This document shows positions 35,847 through 45,913 of a stretch of DNA of 64,000 nt, in pieces. Numbering within the stretch: the first letter of the stretch is position 1; the number at the start of each line of letters is the position of its first letter. The notes beneath the pieces were generated by a model. It was given only the letters and a program-made list of their open reading frames with translations. It was not told where the DNA came from and did no database searches. This stretch comes from Mesorhizobium sp. PAMC28654 (GTDB lineage: Bacteria > Pseudomonadota > Alphaproteobacteria > Rhizobiales > Rhizobiaceae), in the NCBI RefSeq assembly GCF_020616515.1, contig NZ_CP085135.1, positions 186,001 to 250,000 of the forward strand, read 5' to 3'. Both the position numbers and the translations under genes were made by a program.

Positions 35847-37186
35847 TAAGCCAGCAAATGCGCCAGCAGCGCCCTCAGTTGCGCCGGCTTCAGCGGCTTG
35901 CGCATCAGTTCGATGCCGGCGGCGCGGGCTGCCTTCGCCACCACTTCCGAACTGTCGGCGGTAACGATCAGCGCCGGCAGGGCGCGGCCGAGATAGTCGC
36001 GGACTTCGGCGATGGTGGCGGTGCCGAGGTCGCCGCCGTCGAGATGCTGGTCGGCAATGACGATGTCGGGCACCCAGTCGGTGTCGCCGAGCAGGTCGAG
36101 CGCGTCGTCTGTCGAGGTGGCCGCGCGCACCAGGCATTGCCAGCGCTCAAGCAGGAACGTCATCGCCTGCAACACGTCGGCGTCGTTCTCGACCAGCAGC
36201 ACCTTGGTGCCGAACAGGCCGTAGCCGCGTGGCCGTTCCATGTCGGCGGCATTGGCGATGGCGTCGGCGCTGGCACCGATGCCCACGGGAACATCGATGT
36301 GGAAAATCGTACCGCGCCCGACTTTCGACGAAAACGTGACGGGATGGCCGAGCGCTCCGGCCATGCGGCGCACGATGGCTAGGCCGAGGCCAAGGCCACC
36401 GCCGGCCAGTTCGGTATCGGCGGAGTTGGTGCCGCGATGGAATTCCTCGAATACGGCTTCGCGCTGCTCTTCTGGAATGCCGCAACCGGTGTCGGCGACA
36501 TCGATGCGGATCGTGTCGCCGCGATGCCTTGTGCCGACCAGAACGCCGCCCGCGCGGGTGTAGCGCAGCGCATTGGAGAGGATGTTCTGCAGGATGCGGC
36601 GCAGCAAGGTGCGGTCCGAACGAACGACCGCGTTCACCGGCCGGAATTTCAGCGACAGGCCCTTCAGTTGCGCCACCGGCAGGAAGTCCGAACGCAGCGA
36701 CGAGAACAGCGTCTCCAGGCTGACATCGCCGATATCGGGCTGGACGACGCCGGCGTCGAGCTTGGAGATGTCGAGCAACGTACGGAGCAGATCCTCCATC
36801 GTCTCCAGCGACCGCTCCACCTGACGGACCAGTTTCTTGCCCTCGTCGCTGGTCTGCACCTCGGCCAGCGCCGAGACCGAGAGATGCGCGGCATTCAATG
36901 GCTGCAACACGTCATGGCTGGCGGCGGCGAGAAACCTTGTCTTGGACAGGTTCGCCAGTTCGGCGTTTTCCTTGGCGGCGCTCAGGTCGATGTTCGACTG
37001 TTCCAGCCGGCGCAAGGTTGAATGCAATTCGTCGGTGCGTGTGCGCACCCGGTTCTCCAGCGAAATGGCTGTCTGGAACAGCGAGAACGCATTGCCTTGC
37101 TGATCCATGGACCGCTCGACGCGGCTGACCAGCGCGGCGTTGATCTTCTTCAGCTTCTCCAGGTCGTTGATGTCCTTTAGCGGCAT
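35846..37186 (-). CDS. Hybrid sensor histidine kinase with C-terminal receiver
   Basis: A 446-residue soluble kinase. An N-terminal coiled coil (ISLENRVRTRTDELHSTLRR) leads to the H box SHDVLQPLNAAHLS, then N, G1 and G2 boxes (NILSNALRYT, DVADTGCGIP, GGGLGLGLAIVRRM), and finally a receiver domain with IADQHL and the lysine in MRKPLKP. No membrane helix or PAS domain is seen, so signals probably come from the FIST protein encoded 9 bp upstream. The stop codon TAG spans the IS5 junction; before insertion it would have been TAA. Confidence 0.92.
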   Translation of the reverse strand: MPLKDINDLEKLKKINAALVSRVERSMDQQGNAFSLFQTAISLENRVRTRTDELHSTLRRLEQSNIDLSAAKENAELANLSKTRFLAAASHDVLQPLNAAHLSVSALAEVQTSDEGKKLVRQVERSLETMEDLLRTLLDISKLDAGVVQPDIGDVSLETLFSSLRSDFLPVAQLKGLSLKFRPVNAVVRSDRTLLRRILQNILSNALRYTRAGGVLVGTRHRGDTIRIDVADTGCGIPEEQREAVFEEFHRGTNSADTELAGGGLGLGLAIVRRMAGALGHPVTFSSKVGRGTIFHIDVPVGIGASADAIANAADMERPRGYGLFGTKVLLVENDADVLQAMTFLLERWQCLVRAATSTDDALDLLGDTDWVPDIVIADQHLDGGDLGTATIAEVRDYLGRALPALIVTADSSEVVAKAARAAGIELMRKPLKPAQLRALLAHLLA

Positions 37187-37195
37187 GCGAATGTC

Positions 37196-38380
37196 CTATT
37201 CGGCCGCCTGGCGTTCGCCGAAGGCGATGCCGGTGAAAGTCTGGTTCAGGTGCATGGAGCGATATTGCTCGCCATAGGTGCCGAAACCAATGACATTGTT
37301 GACCCGGTAGAGCTCCGAAATGTCGCGAAAAACCTGCCTGTTGCGAGCATCGAGCCGCCTCAGCACGCAGTCGAAGCCGAGGATCATATCGATGCCGCCC
37401 AGCCTTTCCTCGGCATCCTTGAGGGCGGCCCGCGTCGATTCCACCATGCCCTTGGGCTGGGCTATGGAAAGCACCACGCCATCATCTATGGCGCAGAAGA
37501 AGGACAGCGAGCCGTCCGGGTGCATCTTCTGGATCGAGCGGCAATAGTATTCGCCGCCCACCTTCACCACCACCGGATGCGACGCAAAGCTCAGCGGCGT
37601 CAGCGTCCGCGGCATGATGCCGACGGCGGCCGCGTATTCCTCCGCCGCATTGGTGGCGTTGAACTCCCGCACGATGCGATGGTCGGGATCGGATGCGGTG
37701 ACCACCAGCTTCTCGTCGGTGGGAACAAAATTGTCGGTCTTGAAGACGTGGAAGGGAATGTCGCTTGCGATCAACACGATGATGGCGCTGTCGGAGGTGA
37801 CCTTGCCGTTGGAAATCAGTCGCGTGGTCTCGAATTTCAGATCATCGCCGGCCGAGCCGCCAATCAGCGGAATGTCGTCGAGGCCCCAGTGGATGGCTGA
37901 AGTCACCGCCTCCTCGGCATAGGACAGCCCGTCGATGAAGCAGAGTGCAAACGTGTCTTTCGTATGCTCCCGACCCGTGCGCCCGCGAAGCGACCGCCTC
38001 AGCCCTTCCACTTCGCCGGTGATCCTGTCCATCCCCGACGAGGACAAGTCATCGACCATCGCGCTGACCGCAGTGAACGACGCGGATGGCAGCAGCATGG
38101 CGAGCACGTGGCCATCCTCCAGGCCCTGCGGCGTGATTTCACCGGCTGTCGAACAGCCCGCATAGTGCAGTGCCGGCGCATGAGCGCGGAGCGCGTCGGA
38201 CAGGGCGGTTGCATCGATTAGGCTCTGGGAGAAAAACAGCAGCGCGAAGCCGGCATCGATTGCCGCGGCTTCCACCGCGATCGCCTTGGCGAACGCATCC
38301 ATGTCGGGCTCGTCGGTGGTGAGCACCGACAGGCCGCATGCATAGCTAGTCCTTGAACTGGCCAGCGGCTTCCTCCGCAT
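37196..38380 (-). CDS. FIST-domain sensory protein
   Basis: A 394-residue protein with FIST N (about 30-220) and FIST C (about 225-375) domains: [46 protein letters not shown] and [24 protein letters not shown] modules are thought to bind small ligands such as amino acids and occur with signalling proteins. ATG 38380 is decided by GGAGGAA just upstream. It is the first gene of a unit with the hybrid kinase and is divergent from coxS. Confidence 0.9.
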   Translation of the reverse strand: MRRKPLASSRTSYACGLSVLTTDEPDMDAFAKAIAVEAAAIDAGFALLFFSQSLIDATALSDALRAHAPALHYAGCSTAGEITPQGLEDGHVLAMLLPSASFTAVSAMVDDLSSSGMDRITGEVEGLRRSLRGRTGREHTKDTFALCFIDGLSYAEEAVTSAIHWGLDDIPLIGGSAGDDLKFETTRLISNGKVTSDSAIIVLIASDIPFHVFKTDNFVPTDEKLVVTASDPDHRIVREFNATNAAEEYAAAVGIMPRTLTPLSFASHPVVVKVGGEYYCRSIQKMHPDGSLSFFCAIDDGVVLSIAQPKGMVESTRAALKDAEERLGGIDMILGFDCVLRRLDARNRQVFRDISELYRVNNVIGFGTYGEQYRSMHLNQTFTGIAFGERQAAE

Positions 38381-38642
38381 TTCCTCCGACGCTCGTTTAT
38401 ACGCAGCTATTTTTACTTGCTTCTGGCGCGCGGGCGTCGAGCGGCATTGTTGTCTCCAGGCCACGGTTTGGCAATGGGTCGATTGGGTGCCGTGTTCGAC
38501 GCATAGCCATGGCCGAAAGTACAATGTGCCGGGTTTCCGCCGCGCTGTTTTTCATGCGTTATGCAGTATAAGAATAACGGATCGCCGAAGCACCAGCATG
38601 GCGTCGGCACGTGATGACCAAGGTTGTACCCAGGGAGGAATC

Positions 38643-39143
38643 ATGTCGGACGTATCGTTGACGGTGAACGGGAAGCGGGTGAGCGGCGTTGCCGAGGACC
38701 GAACGCTCCTGGTTCATTTCTTGCGGGAGAATCTCGGCCTCACCGGCACGCATGTCGGCTGCGACACCTCACAATGCGGCGCCTGCGTCGTGCATGTCGA
38801 CGGCAAGGCGATGAAGTCCTGCTCGATGCTTGCCGTACAGGCCTCCGGATCGACCATCGTCACGATCGAAGGCCTGGCCAATGGCGCCGACCTGCATCCG
38901 GTGCAGGCGGCCTTCAAGGAACATCACGGACTGCAATGCGGCTTCTGCACGCCGGGCATGATCATGACGGCGACCGACATGATCAACCGCCATCCCGAAG
39001 GCCTCGACGAGGCCACGGTGCGCGCCGAGCTCGAAGGCAATATCTGCCGCTGCACCGGCTACCACAACATCGTGAAGGCGATCCTCGCCGCATCGAAGAC
39101 GATGTCCAAGGGCGCGAAGAGCAAAGCCAGGCAAGCTGCATAG
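38643..39143 (+). CDS. coxS: Xanthine-oxidase-family 2Fe-2S subunit (CoxS-like)
   Basis: A 166-residue iron-sulfur subunit. The plant-ferredoxin-type cluster site is [16 protein letters not shown] with a following SCSMLA cysteine, and the second cluster site is [10 protein letters not shown] with [11 protein letters not shown]. It transfers electrons from molybdenum to FAD in the CoxSLM complex. GGGAGGAATC precedes ATG 38643. It is divergent from the FIST gene, with a 262-bp spacer. Confidence 0.93.
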   Translation: MSDVSLTVNGKRVSGVAEDRTLLVHFLRENLGLTGTHVGCDTSQCGACVVHVDGKAMKSCSMLAVQASGSTIVTIEGLANGADLHPVQAAFKEHHGLQCGFCTPGMIMTATDMINRHPEGLDEATVRAELEGNICRCTGYHNIVKAILAASKTMSKGAKSKARQAA

Positions 39144-39150
39144 GGCTAAC

Positions 39151-39235
39151 GGAGTAGGCAATAGGGAGTAGGGCAACGGCCATACGGAACCAGGAGCCCC
39201 TTTTCACTACTGCCTTATGCCCTACTGCCTAATCC
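39151..39235. repeat. Long imperfect inverted repeat between coxS and coxL
   Basis: Arms 39151-39175 and 39211-39235 (25 bases each) are complementary at 20 positions, with GTAGGC/GCCTAC-type sub-repeats inside each arm and a 35-base loop. In the transcript this would fold into a hairpin between the first two cistrons. Similar GTAGGG-rich palindromes are scattered in rhizobial spacers, so it may be a mobile palindromic unit. Confidence 0.6.
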
Positions 39236-39257
39236 CTTAAATTCGGAGGAATTTCTG

Positions 39258-41607
39258 ATGGGTATTGAAGGTGTTGGCGCTCGGGTCGCGCGCAAGGAAG
39301 ACAAGAGATTCATCACCGGCGCGGGCCGCTATGTCGACGACATGGTGGTTCCCGGCATGAAGCATGCTGCTTTCGTGCGCAGCCCGCACGCGCATGCGCA
39401 GATCAAGAAGATCGACGTCAAGAAGGCGCAAGCGATGCCTGGCGTCATCGGCGTGCTGACCGGCAAGGAGCTCAAGGCCGACGGCATCGGCAACCTCATC
39501 TGCGGCTGGATGATCCATTCCAAGGATGGCTCGCCGATGAAGATGGGCGCGTGGTCGCCGCTTGCCTTCGACAAGGTCCGCTATGTCGGCGACGCGGTAG
39601 TCATCGTCGTTGCGGAGACCAAGAGCCAGGCGCGCGACGCGGCCGAAGCGGTCGAGATCACCTACAAGGAACTGAAGGCCGTCGTCGATGCTTCCAGGGC
39701 GATGGACAAGGGCGCGCCGCAGATCCATCCCGAAGCCGAAAACAACCTGATCTTTGACTGGGATATCGGCAATGCCGACGACACCGCCTCCGCCTTCAAG
39801 AAGGCGGCTCATGTCGTCAAGATGGACATCATCAACAACCGGCTTGTTCCCAATGCCATGGAGCCGCGCGCGGCTCTGGGGCACTACGACAAGGCAGAGG
39901 ACCATTACACCTGCTGGACGACGTCGCAGAACCCGCATGTCGCGCGGCTGGTGATGAGCGCCTTCTACAATGTCGCGCCGGAAAACAAGCTGCGCGTCAT
40001 TGCGCCGGATGTCGGCGGCGGCTTCGGTTCAAAAATCTACATCTACCCGGAAGAACTCGTCTGTCTGTGGGCGTCGAAGAACCGGCGTGCCGGTCAAATG
40101 GGTGGCCGACCGCACCGAAAGCTTCCTCACCGACGCGCATGGCCGCGACCATCACACCCACGCCGAAATGGCCTTCGATGCCGACCACAAGATCCTTGGT
40201 CTCAAGGTCGAGACGCAAGCCAATCTCGGCGCATACATGTCGCTGTTCTCGTCGGCGACGCCGACCTATCTCTACGCGACGCTGTTGTCAGGCCAGTACA
40301 ACATCCCGGCGATCCACGCCAATGTGAAGGCGATCTACACCAACACCGCACCCGTCGATGCCTATCGCGGGGCGGGGCGGCCGGAAGCGACCTTCGTGAT
40401 GGAACGGATGATGGAAACCGCCGCGCGCCAGTTCGGCGTTTCGCCGGCTGACCTGCGCCGCAAGAATTTCGTCACCTCGTTCCCGCACCAGACGCCGGTC
40501 ATCATGTGCTACGACGCTGGCGACTATGCCGCCTCGCTCGACGCGGCGATGAAGGCTTCCGACTATGCCGGCTTTGCCAAGCGCAAGTCCGCCGCCGCCA
40601 AGAAGGGGCTGCTGCGCGGCATCGGCATGAGCTGCTACATCGAGGCCTGCGGCATCGCGCCGTCGGCGGCGGTCGGCTCGCTCGGAGCCGGCGTCGGCTT
40701 GTGGGAATCGGCCGAGGTGCGCGTCAATGCCGTCGGCACGATCGAGGTGCTGACCGGCTCGCACAGCCACGGCCAGGGCCATGAGACGACCTTCGCGCAA
40801 CTGGTCAACGAGCGCTTCGGCGTACCGATCGACAGCGTGTCGATCGTCCATGGCGACACCGACAAGGTGCAGATGGGCATGGGCACCTACGGCTCGCGCT
40901 CGGGCGCGGTCGGCATGTCGGCCATCGTCAAGGCGCTCGACAAGGTCGAGGCCAAGGCCAAGAAGATTGCCGCGCACCTGCTCGAGGCCGACGAAGGCGA
41001 CATCGTCATCGAGAACGGCGCGCTGAAGGTGGCCGGCACCGACAAGAGCGTGCCGTGGTTCCAGATGGCGCTGGCCGCCTATACCGCCCACAATCTGCCG
41101 GGCGGCATGGAGCCGGGCCTGAAGGAGACGGCATTCTACGATCCGTCGAATTTCACCTTCCCGGCCGGCTGCTACATCTGCGAGGTCGAGGTCGATCCAG
41201 AAACCGGCACGACCGAGATCATCCAGTTCGTCGCCGCCGATGATTTCGGCAACATCATCAACCCGATGATCGTCGAAGGCCAGGTGCATGGCGGCATCGC
41301 CCAGGGCGTCGGCCAGGCTTTGCTGGAGGGCGCGTATTACGATCCCAGCGGCCAGCTTCTGACGGCGAGCTACATGGATTACACCATGCCGCGCGCCGGC
41401 GACCTGCCGTCGTTCAAGGTCTCGACCTCGAACACGCCATGTCCCGGCAATCCGCTGGGCATCAAGGGCTGCGGCGAAGCTGGCGCCATCGGCTCGCCGC
41501 CGGCGGTGATCAACGCCATCACCGACGCCATCGGCACCAACGATCTTGCCATGCCGGCATCGCCGTCCACCGTGTGGGCAGCGATCCGGGCGGCGACGAA
41601 ACACTGA
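39258..41607 (+). pseudogene. coxL: CoxL-like molybdopterin subunit (form II), with a -2 frameshift
   Basis: Two overlapping frames (39258 onward and up to 41607) join near 40075-40081 to give about 783 residues of a xanthine-oxidase-family large subunit. The first frame reads PEELVCLWASKN then leaves the family; the second reads TGVPVKWVADRTESFL, and restoring two bases (SKKTGVPVKW) rejoins them. The active-site loop is AYRGAGR, the form II signature, not the AYXCSFR of true CO dehydrogenase, so the substrate is probably an aldehyde or N-heterocycle. Catalytic glutamate region [11 protein letters not shown] is intact. GGAGG precedes the ATG. Confidence 0.88.
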
Positions 41608-41619
41608 GGGAGGAAGCCC

Positions 41620-42417
41620 ATGTATTCGGTCAACTATCACCGCGCCGCCTCGGTCACGGATGCCGCCAAGCTGATCAAGACCGGCGACGCCAAACTGCTG
41701 TCGGGTGGCATGACGCTGATCCCCGCCATGAAGACGCGGCTTGCTGCACCTTCAGACCTGGTCGACCTGTCGCGGATCAAGGAACTGCAGGGCGTCAAGG
41801 TGTCGGGCAGGACGGTCACCATCGGCGCAGGCACGACGCATTTCGATGTCGCCCATGACGAGAAGCTGAGGAAAGCCTGTCCGGCGCTTGCCCATCTGGC
41901 ATCGCTGATCGGCGATCCGGCGGTGCGCTATAAGGGCACGATCGGCGGCTCCATCGCCAACAATGATCCGGCGGCGGATTATCCGGCGGCGATGCTGGCG
42001 CTGGGCGCCACCATCGTAACCAACAAGCGGGAGATCGCCGCCGACAAGTTCTTCAAGGGCCTGTTCGAGACGGCGCTGAAGGAAGGTGAAATCGTTACCG
42101 CGGTGACCTTCACCGCGCCAGCGAAGGCGGCCTATGAGAAGTTCCGCAATCCTGCGTCACGCTATGCTATCGTTGGCGTGTTCGTGGCCAAGGGCAAGGA
42201 CGGTGTCAGCGTTGCCGTCACGGGGGCCGGCGACGACGGCGTCTTCCGTTCGAAGGAGATCGAGGCCGCACTTGCCAAGAGCTTTGAAGCTTCCGCGCTC
42301 GAAGGCATGAAAGTGCCGGCGAAGAACCTCATGACCGATATACACGCTTCCGCCGAATACCGCGCCAATCTGATCGCGGTGATGGCCAAGCGCGCGGTGG
42401 CCGCCGCCAACGCCTGA
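41620..42417 (+). CDS. coxM: Xanthine-oxidase-family FAD subunit (CoxM-like)
   Basis: A 265-residue flavoprotein. FAD-binding segments are [17 protein letters not shown] and [20 protein letters not shown], followed by the CODH flavoprotein C-terminal domain. It passes electrons from the 2Fe-2S subunit to the acceptor. It begins 12 bp after coxL with GGGAGGAAG upstream; the S-L-M order is that of form II clusters. A terminator follows. Confidence 0.93.
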   Translation: MYSVNYHRAASVTDAAKLIKTGDAKLLSGGMTLIPAMKTRLAAPSDLVDLSRIKELQGVKVSGRTVTIGAGTTHFDVAHDEKLRKACPALAHLASLIGDPAVRYKGTIGGSIANNDPAADYPAAMLALGATIVTNKREIAADKFFKGLFETALKEGEIVTAVTFTAPAKAAYEKFRNPASRYAIVGVFVAKGKDGVSVAVTGAGDDGVFRSKEIEAALAKSFEASALEGMKVPAKNLMTDIHASAEYRANLIAVMAKRAVAAANA

Positions 42418-42432
42418 GACTGGCTGTACAAC

Positions 42433-42458
42433 AAAAGGGGCTCCGCGGCCCCTTTTTG
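42433..42458. terminator. Bidirectional intrinsic terminator after coxM
   Basis: AAAAGGGGC (42433-42441) and GCCCCTTTT (42448-42456) form a perfect 9-bp stem with a 6-base loop; T and A tracts flank both sides. It separates coxM from the convergent GNAT gene and can serve both. Confidence 0.85.
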
Positions 42459-42492
42459 TTTGCCGGCTTATTATCGGTCGATTCTGGCGCGT

Positions 42493-42990
42493 CTACGCCT
42501 TCAACTCTCGCAGATAGTAGCGCACCGCTTTCTTGCCACCATGGATCACCGCGTCGCCGACCTCGGCGAAGCCGAGTGCGGCGTGGAAGGCATCCGATGC
42601 CGGATTGGGCGGTTCGGCATTCACCTCGCAGGTGACGATCGCCTGACCGGCGCGCGAGGCATGGTCGAACAGATCCTGATAGAGCCTGCGGGCGTGGCCG
42701 CGACCGCGCGCTTCCGCCGCGACCACGACGCGGTCGACATAGACGAAACGCTGGTAACGCTCGCGAAACCAAAGGAAATTCGGACTGTCGTAGCGCGCGT
42801 CCTGATCGAAGGTCATGATGAAGGCCTCGATGCTGCCGATGCGGCGTGCGTAGAACGCTTCGCCGATCAGGAAGGAGAGGCGCTCTGGCTCCAGCCACGA
42901 CAACTCAGCCGCATGCTCGTTGTTGAGCGCGAGGATCGCCGCTTCGTTTTCTAACGACACGCGGTCGATCAGGGTGGAGGCGGTGGTCAT
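42493..42990 (-). CDS. GNAT-family N-acetyltransferase
   Basis: A 165-residue GNAT protein. The acetyl-CoA loop appears as VVVAAEARGRGHARRLYQDL, and a later strand and helix (IVTCEVNAEPPNPASDAFH AALGF) complete the fold. The acetyl acceptor is unknown. Its ATG overlaps the cutC stop by four bases (ATGA), so the two are co-translated from one mRNA. Confidence 0.87.
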   Translation of the reverse strand: MTTASTLIDRVSLENEAAILALNNEHAAELSWLEPERLSFLIGEAFYARRIGSIEAFIMTFDQDARYDSPNFLWFRERYQRFVYVDRVVVAAEARGRGHARRLYQDLFDHASRAGQAIVTCEVNAEPPNPASDAFHAALGFAEVGDAVIHGGKKAVRYYLRELKA

Positions 42991-43763
42991 GCCTTGGCTG
43001 CCGCAATGGTTGCCGCCACGAGGTCTGTGTCGGTCAAGGTGTTGCGATACTCGCGGTCAAGGTCCGAACCGCCCATGCCGACATGAGCGTTGCGGTAACT
43101 CATGCCGCTCGCCACGTCCTTGAGCGCGGCGAAATGCATTTCGGACAGTCCGGTGGTTTTGCGCACCTCGGCGATGTTGTGCAGGTCCAGCGCTCCGCAA
43201 CCAAGGATGATGATGCGATCGCCCGCCTGCCGGACCAGATCAGCCAACAGGCCCTTGCCCTCGACGGCGGTATCGCGCTGGCCGCTGGTCAGCACGCGGC
43301 CGACCTTGCAACGGATCAGCGCTTCAAGTGCCTCGACCGGATCGCGCGTCATGTCGAAGGCGCGGTGGCAGGTGACGTTCAGAGGGCCGGCGGCTTCGGT
43401 CAGTTCGGCCATGCGCTGTTCGTCGATTGTGCCGTCGGCATTGAGGCAACCGAAAACGACGCCGGCAACACCGAGGTCGCGCAGCGCAATGACATCGGCG
43501 AGCATCGAGTGGTATTCAGGTTCGCTGTAGAGAAAATCGCCACCGCGCGGCCGCACCATGACGTGAAACGGTATGGTCGCCTGGTCAAGTGCCGCACGCA
43601 CGGTGCCGAGGCTTGGCGTGATGCCGCCCTCGACAAGGCTGGCGCACAGTTCGACCCGGTCGGCGCCAGCGGCTTGCGCGGCCAGAAGGCCGTCAATGCC
43701 CTCGACGCAGATTTCGATCAGCGGCAGGCGAGGTTCTTTGGTCAAGGGGGCGGTCCAATCCAT
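42987..43763 (-). CDS. cutC: CutC-family protein
   Basis: A 258-residue TIM-barrel protein with the CutC signatures IEICVEGIDGLLAAQAAGAD, RVELCASLVEGGITPS and VMVRPRGGDFLYS. CutC was named for copper homeostasis, though its biochemical role is unsettled. ATG 43763 gives the family start MDWTAPL. It is followed by the overlapping GNAT gene. No copper gene is nearby to support the classic role. Confidence 0.9.
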   Translation of the reverse strand: MDWTAPLTKEPRLPLIEICVEGIDGLLAAQAAGADRVELCASLVEGGITPSLGTVRAALDQATIPFHVMVRPRGGDFLYSEPEYHSMLADVIALRDLGVAGVVFGCLNADGTIDEQRMAELTEAAGPLNVTCHRAFDMTRDPVEALEALIRCKVGRVLTSGQRDTAVEGKGLLADLVRQAGDRIIILGCGALDLHNIAEVRKTTGLSEMHFAALKDVASGMSYRNAHVGMGGSDLDREYRNTLTDTDLVAATIAAAKA

Positions 43764-43883
43764 GATTTCGTCGCCAGCCCTAGCATCGGGCCGATTGCCG
43801 CGAAAGCGCGAACAGCGCGTCGCCGCTTGGGCCAAGCTGCAACTCCCGGCGTTTGAGTTGCTCGATGCTTTCGGCGAAGGGCG

Positions 43884-44315
43884 CTACTGGCGCAGAATCG
43901 TATTCTTGGCGCCTTCCTCGACCTGATCGATCACCAGCAGCTTGACCGGGCCGTCGCCGACATTGGTCGCCTGATGCCACTGGCCGATCATTTCGATGAT
44001 GAAATCGCCGGTCTTGTAGGTGTTGCTCTTGCCGGTCTCGACATTGGTGACCTGAAGTGTCCCGGCCTCGACATAGGCGTAGCGGGGGAAGGGGTGCTTG
44101 TGCACCGGCAAGGTGGCGCCCGGCGCGATGTCGTAGGTAGAAACCAGCACCTGCACGTTCTTCTGCGGCAGGGTGATCGGTTGACCGGATGCCGTCGTGG
44201 TGCGCGACGCCAGTGGGGTCACGACAACCGGCGTGCCGGTGCTATCCAGCGCCAGAACGGCATTTGCATAAAGCGCTGCCGCCACCAGCAGCGTCGATGC
44301 CAGGATTTTGCGCAT
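43884..44315 (-). CDS. Exported cupin-domain protein
   Basis: A 143-residue protein with a signal peptide (MRKILASTLLVAAALYANAV) and one cupin barrel. Metal-ligand residues appear in PVHKHPFPRYAYVEAG and GQWHQATNVG. ATG 44315 has GGGGAGGAATC upstream. Periplasmic single-domain cupins are of unknown role. It lies about 120 bp from cutC and 222 bp downstream of the PsiF-type gene, all on the minus strand. Confidence 0.85.
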   Translation of the reverse strand: MRKILASTLLVAAALYANAVLALDSTGTPVVVTPLASRTTTASGQPITLPQKNVQVLVSTYDIAPGATLPVHKHPFPRYAYVEAGTLQVTNVETGKSNTYKTGDFIIEMIGQWHQATNVGDGPVKLLVIDQVEEGAKNTILRQ

Positions 44316-44445
44316 GATTCCTCCCCAAACCATGCCACCATCGCGCGGGGCGCGGCCACGCGCAAGCTCGTCGAGGTCACAGTCAAGGACTAATAGCAAC
44401 CGACTCCCCGTCGCGGGTCGGCGCTACACAGGACTTGGTCGTGTT

Positions 44446-44471
44446 GGGCCGGGTTTCTGTTTACCCGGCCC
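44446..44471. terminator. Strong GC hairpin downstream of the PsiF-type gene
   Basis: GGGCCGGGT (44446-44454) and ACCCGGCCC (44463-44471) form a perfect 9-bp stem; a smaller CCGGC/GCCGG stem follows at once. There is no T tract on the minus side, so it may be a rho-assisted terminator or a structured leader of the cupin mRNA. Confidence 0.4.
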
Positions 44472-44536
44472 GCCGGCACTTCAGGCCGGCTGACGCCCTG
44501 TAGGCGGCAAGCCACACCCAGTGCGAAATGCGTGGA

Positions 44537-44809
44537 TCAGGTCGGAGCCTTGCCACCGTTCTTCTTGCAGGCGGCGCGGAATTTCTCGCGATCCTTGCCG
44601 TGCAGGCCCTTGGCATCGGCCAGCGTGGAGCACTGCTTCGAAATCGCGGTTTGCGCGGGCGTCATCGGCGTTGCCGCCTTCTTCATCGGCGCCGTTGTGG
44701 CCGGTGCGGTCGCCGGTGCCGTCGCCGGCGCGGTTGCCGTGGCGGCCATGGCTCCGCCCGACACGAGCGCAGCCAATGCGACAGAAGCCAAGATGGTAGT
44801 CAACCTCAT
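44537..44809 (-). CDS. PsiF-repeat exported protein
   Basis: A 90-residue exported protein: signal MRLTTILASVALAALVSGGA, an Ala/Thr/Pro-rich linker with repeated ATAPATAP units, and one PsiF-type repeat (SKQCSTLADAKGLHGKDREK then FRAACKKNGG) with two cysteines. ATG 44809 has AAGGAGATC upstream. PsiF-repeat proteins are periplasmic and of unknown function. Confidence 0.82.
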   Translation of the reverse strand: MRLTTILASVALAALVSGGAMAATATAPATAPATAPATTAPMKKAATPMTPAQTAISKQCSTLADAKGLHGKDREKFRAACKKNGGKAPT

Positions 44810-45246
44810 TGCGATCTCCTTTGGTAATCCCCCAATGGCGACGCTAGCATCGGCCCAGAACACCAGCAATGCTGGGGTTTCGCCGATCCGGCGCAGGGTC
44901 ATCACGATTTCGTGGTGACGTCAGGTTTTCGTTTGGTTCAGCTGAATTGGGAGCCGGCAAACCGCTGGCGGCGGCATCTCCAACAACGCCGAGAAGGCAA
45001 GCGTTGTTCGAACGGATCGACCCGTATGCCAGGTTCACCAGACAAACGGTCGGTCAAGCAATGACGAAAAGTCCAGTCACGGCTCCAGATCAGGCTTCAG
45101 GCGATCTATCCTGATGGACGCAGGCATCGGTCTGCTTGCAAAACCAAGACAGTCAGTTTGTATTCAAGACAAGAAAGCCTGCCTCTTAGCGCAGGGATGG
45201 CGCGGACCATTGCCGCTTCAGCGAGATCTCGAGGCTCATAAGGCTC
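44810..45246. other. Spacer between the PsiF gene and the prophage att site
   Basis: About 440 bp without a convincing gene on either strand. Short frames present lack ribosome sites and family resemblance. The right end has a small direct repeat, CTCATAAGG twice (45236-45244 region), just before the att repeat. Nothing else was recognised. Confidence 0.5.
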
Positions 45247-45282
45247 ATAAGGCTTTGAAAAGATTTGGCTCCCCGGGCCGGA
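45247..45282. repeat. attL: duplicated 3' end of tRNA-Asn
   Basis: TGGCTCCCCGGGCCGGA (45266-45282) is identical to the last 17 bases of the tRNA-Asn gene at 49297-49313, and ATAAGGCTTTGA (45247-45258) also recurs at 49276-49287. Direct repeats at a tRNA 3' end with an integrase beside the tRNA are the classic marks of site-specific integration. Confidence 0.85.
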
Positions 45283-45408
45283 CAAGTTCGGCAAATCGAA
45301 CCGGAGAAATTAAGGCCTAAAAGACGTTATATTTCAGATGCTTAAGTCTTATGCCTCTTCCGAGGTGTCACCGTGTTGGTGTACCTGTATGGGTAGCAGT
45401 GGTGTACC

Positions 45409-45669
45409 TTAAGCGTCAAGCCTTGATCCATCGCGAGTGAGCTTCGGACCCAAAACCTTGTCTTGTTGCGCACTCCATTTGCGCCAGTACCTTGCGACTT
45501 TCACGTCTGTGAATTGCTGCTGCCAGATCGCGGCCTCATCGGCATCCACTTCCTCAATCCAAGCCACATGCCGTTCGCACCAGTCCTGCAGGCTTCCTTT
45601 CCTAGCGGGACGTAGGGCTTCCTCACCCTCTCTGGGTTCTTCTTTCAAAGTCACGTCTATTCCCTTCAT
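45409..45669 (-). CDS. Small unknown protein in prophage remnant
   Basis: An 86-residue, charged protein (EEPREGEEALRPARKGSLQD, then WIEEVDADEAAIWQQQF and WRKWSAQQDKVL). No signal, membrane helix or known motif. The start has only a weak ribosome site. It lies just inside attL. Codon pattern looks coding, but no family is recognised. Confidence 0.45.
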   Translation of the reverse strand: MKGIDVTLKEEPREGEEALRPARKGSLQDWCERHVAWIEEVDADEAAIWQQQFTDVKVARYWRKWSAQQDKVLGPKLTRDGSRLDA

Positions 45670-45913
45670 GTTGTGCGCACTGCTGGGGTGCAGGCCGTAT
45701 ATGCCGCGATTGGCACTCTGGACGCAATGGAAAATTGACTTAACTTGCTGATATAATTACATTATCTCCGCTAGTGGACTAACTCCACAAGGGGAGACGC
45801 CTACCGATGTGGCAGGGCTGCGCCAAACGTCGCCAAGGTCGCCCCATCAAGATAGTCGCGGGGAAACCTCAGTGCCACTCAGCGCAGCCTCTCCGGGGTG
45901 GGAAACGATTAGC

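Noticed and set aside
39258..42417. True carbon monoxide dehydrogenase
   Set aside because: The active-site loop is AYRGAGR and the gene order is S-L-M, both form II; true CO dehydrogenase has AYXCSFR and M-S-L order.
42987..43763. CutC as proof of a copper-resistance locus
   Set aside because: No copper ATPase, oxidase or CueR-type regulator lies nearby, and the copper role of CutC is disputed.
45220..45258. CTCATAAGG repeats as a CRISPR or larger array
   Set aside because: Only two short direct copies are present, without spacers; no CRISPR array was seen anywhere in the window.
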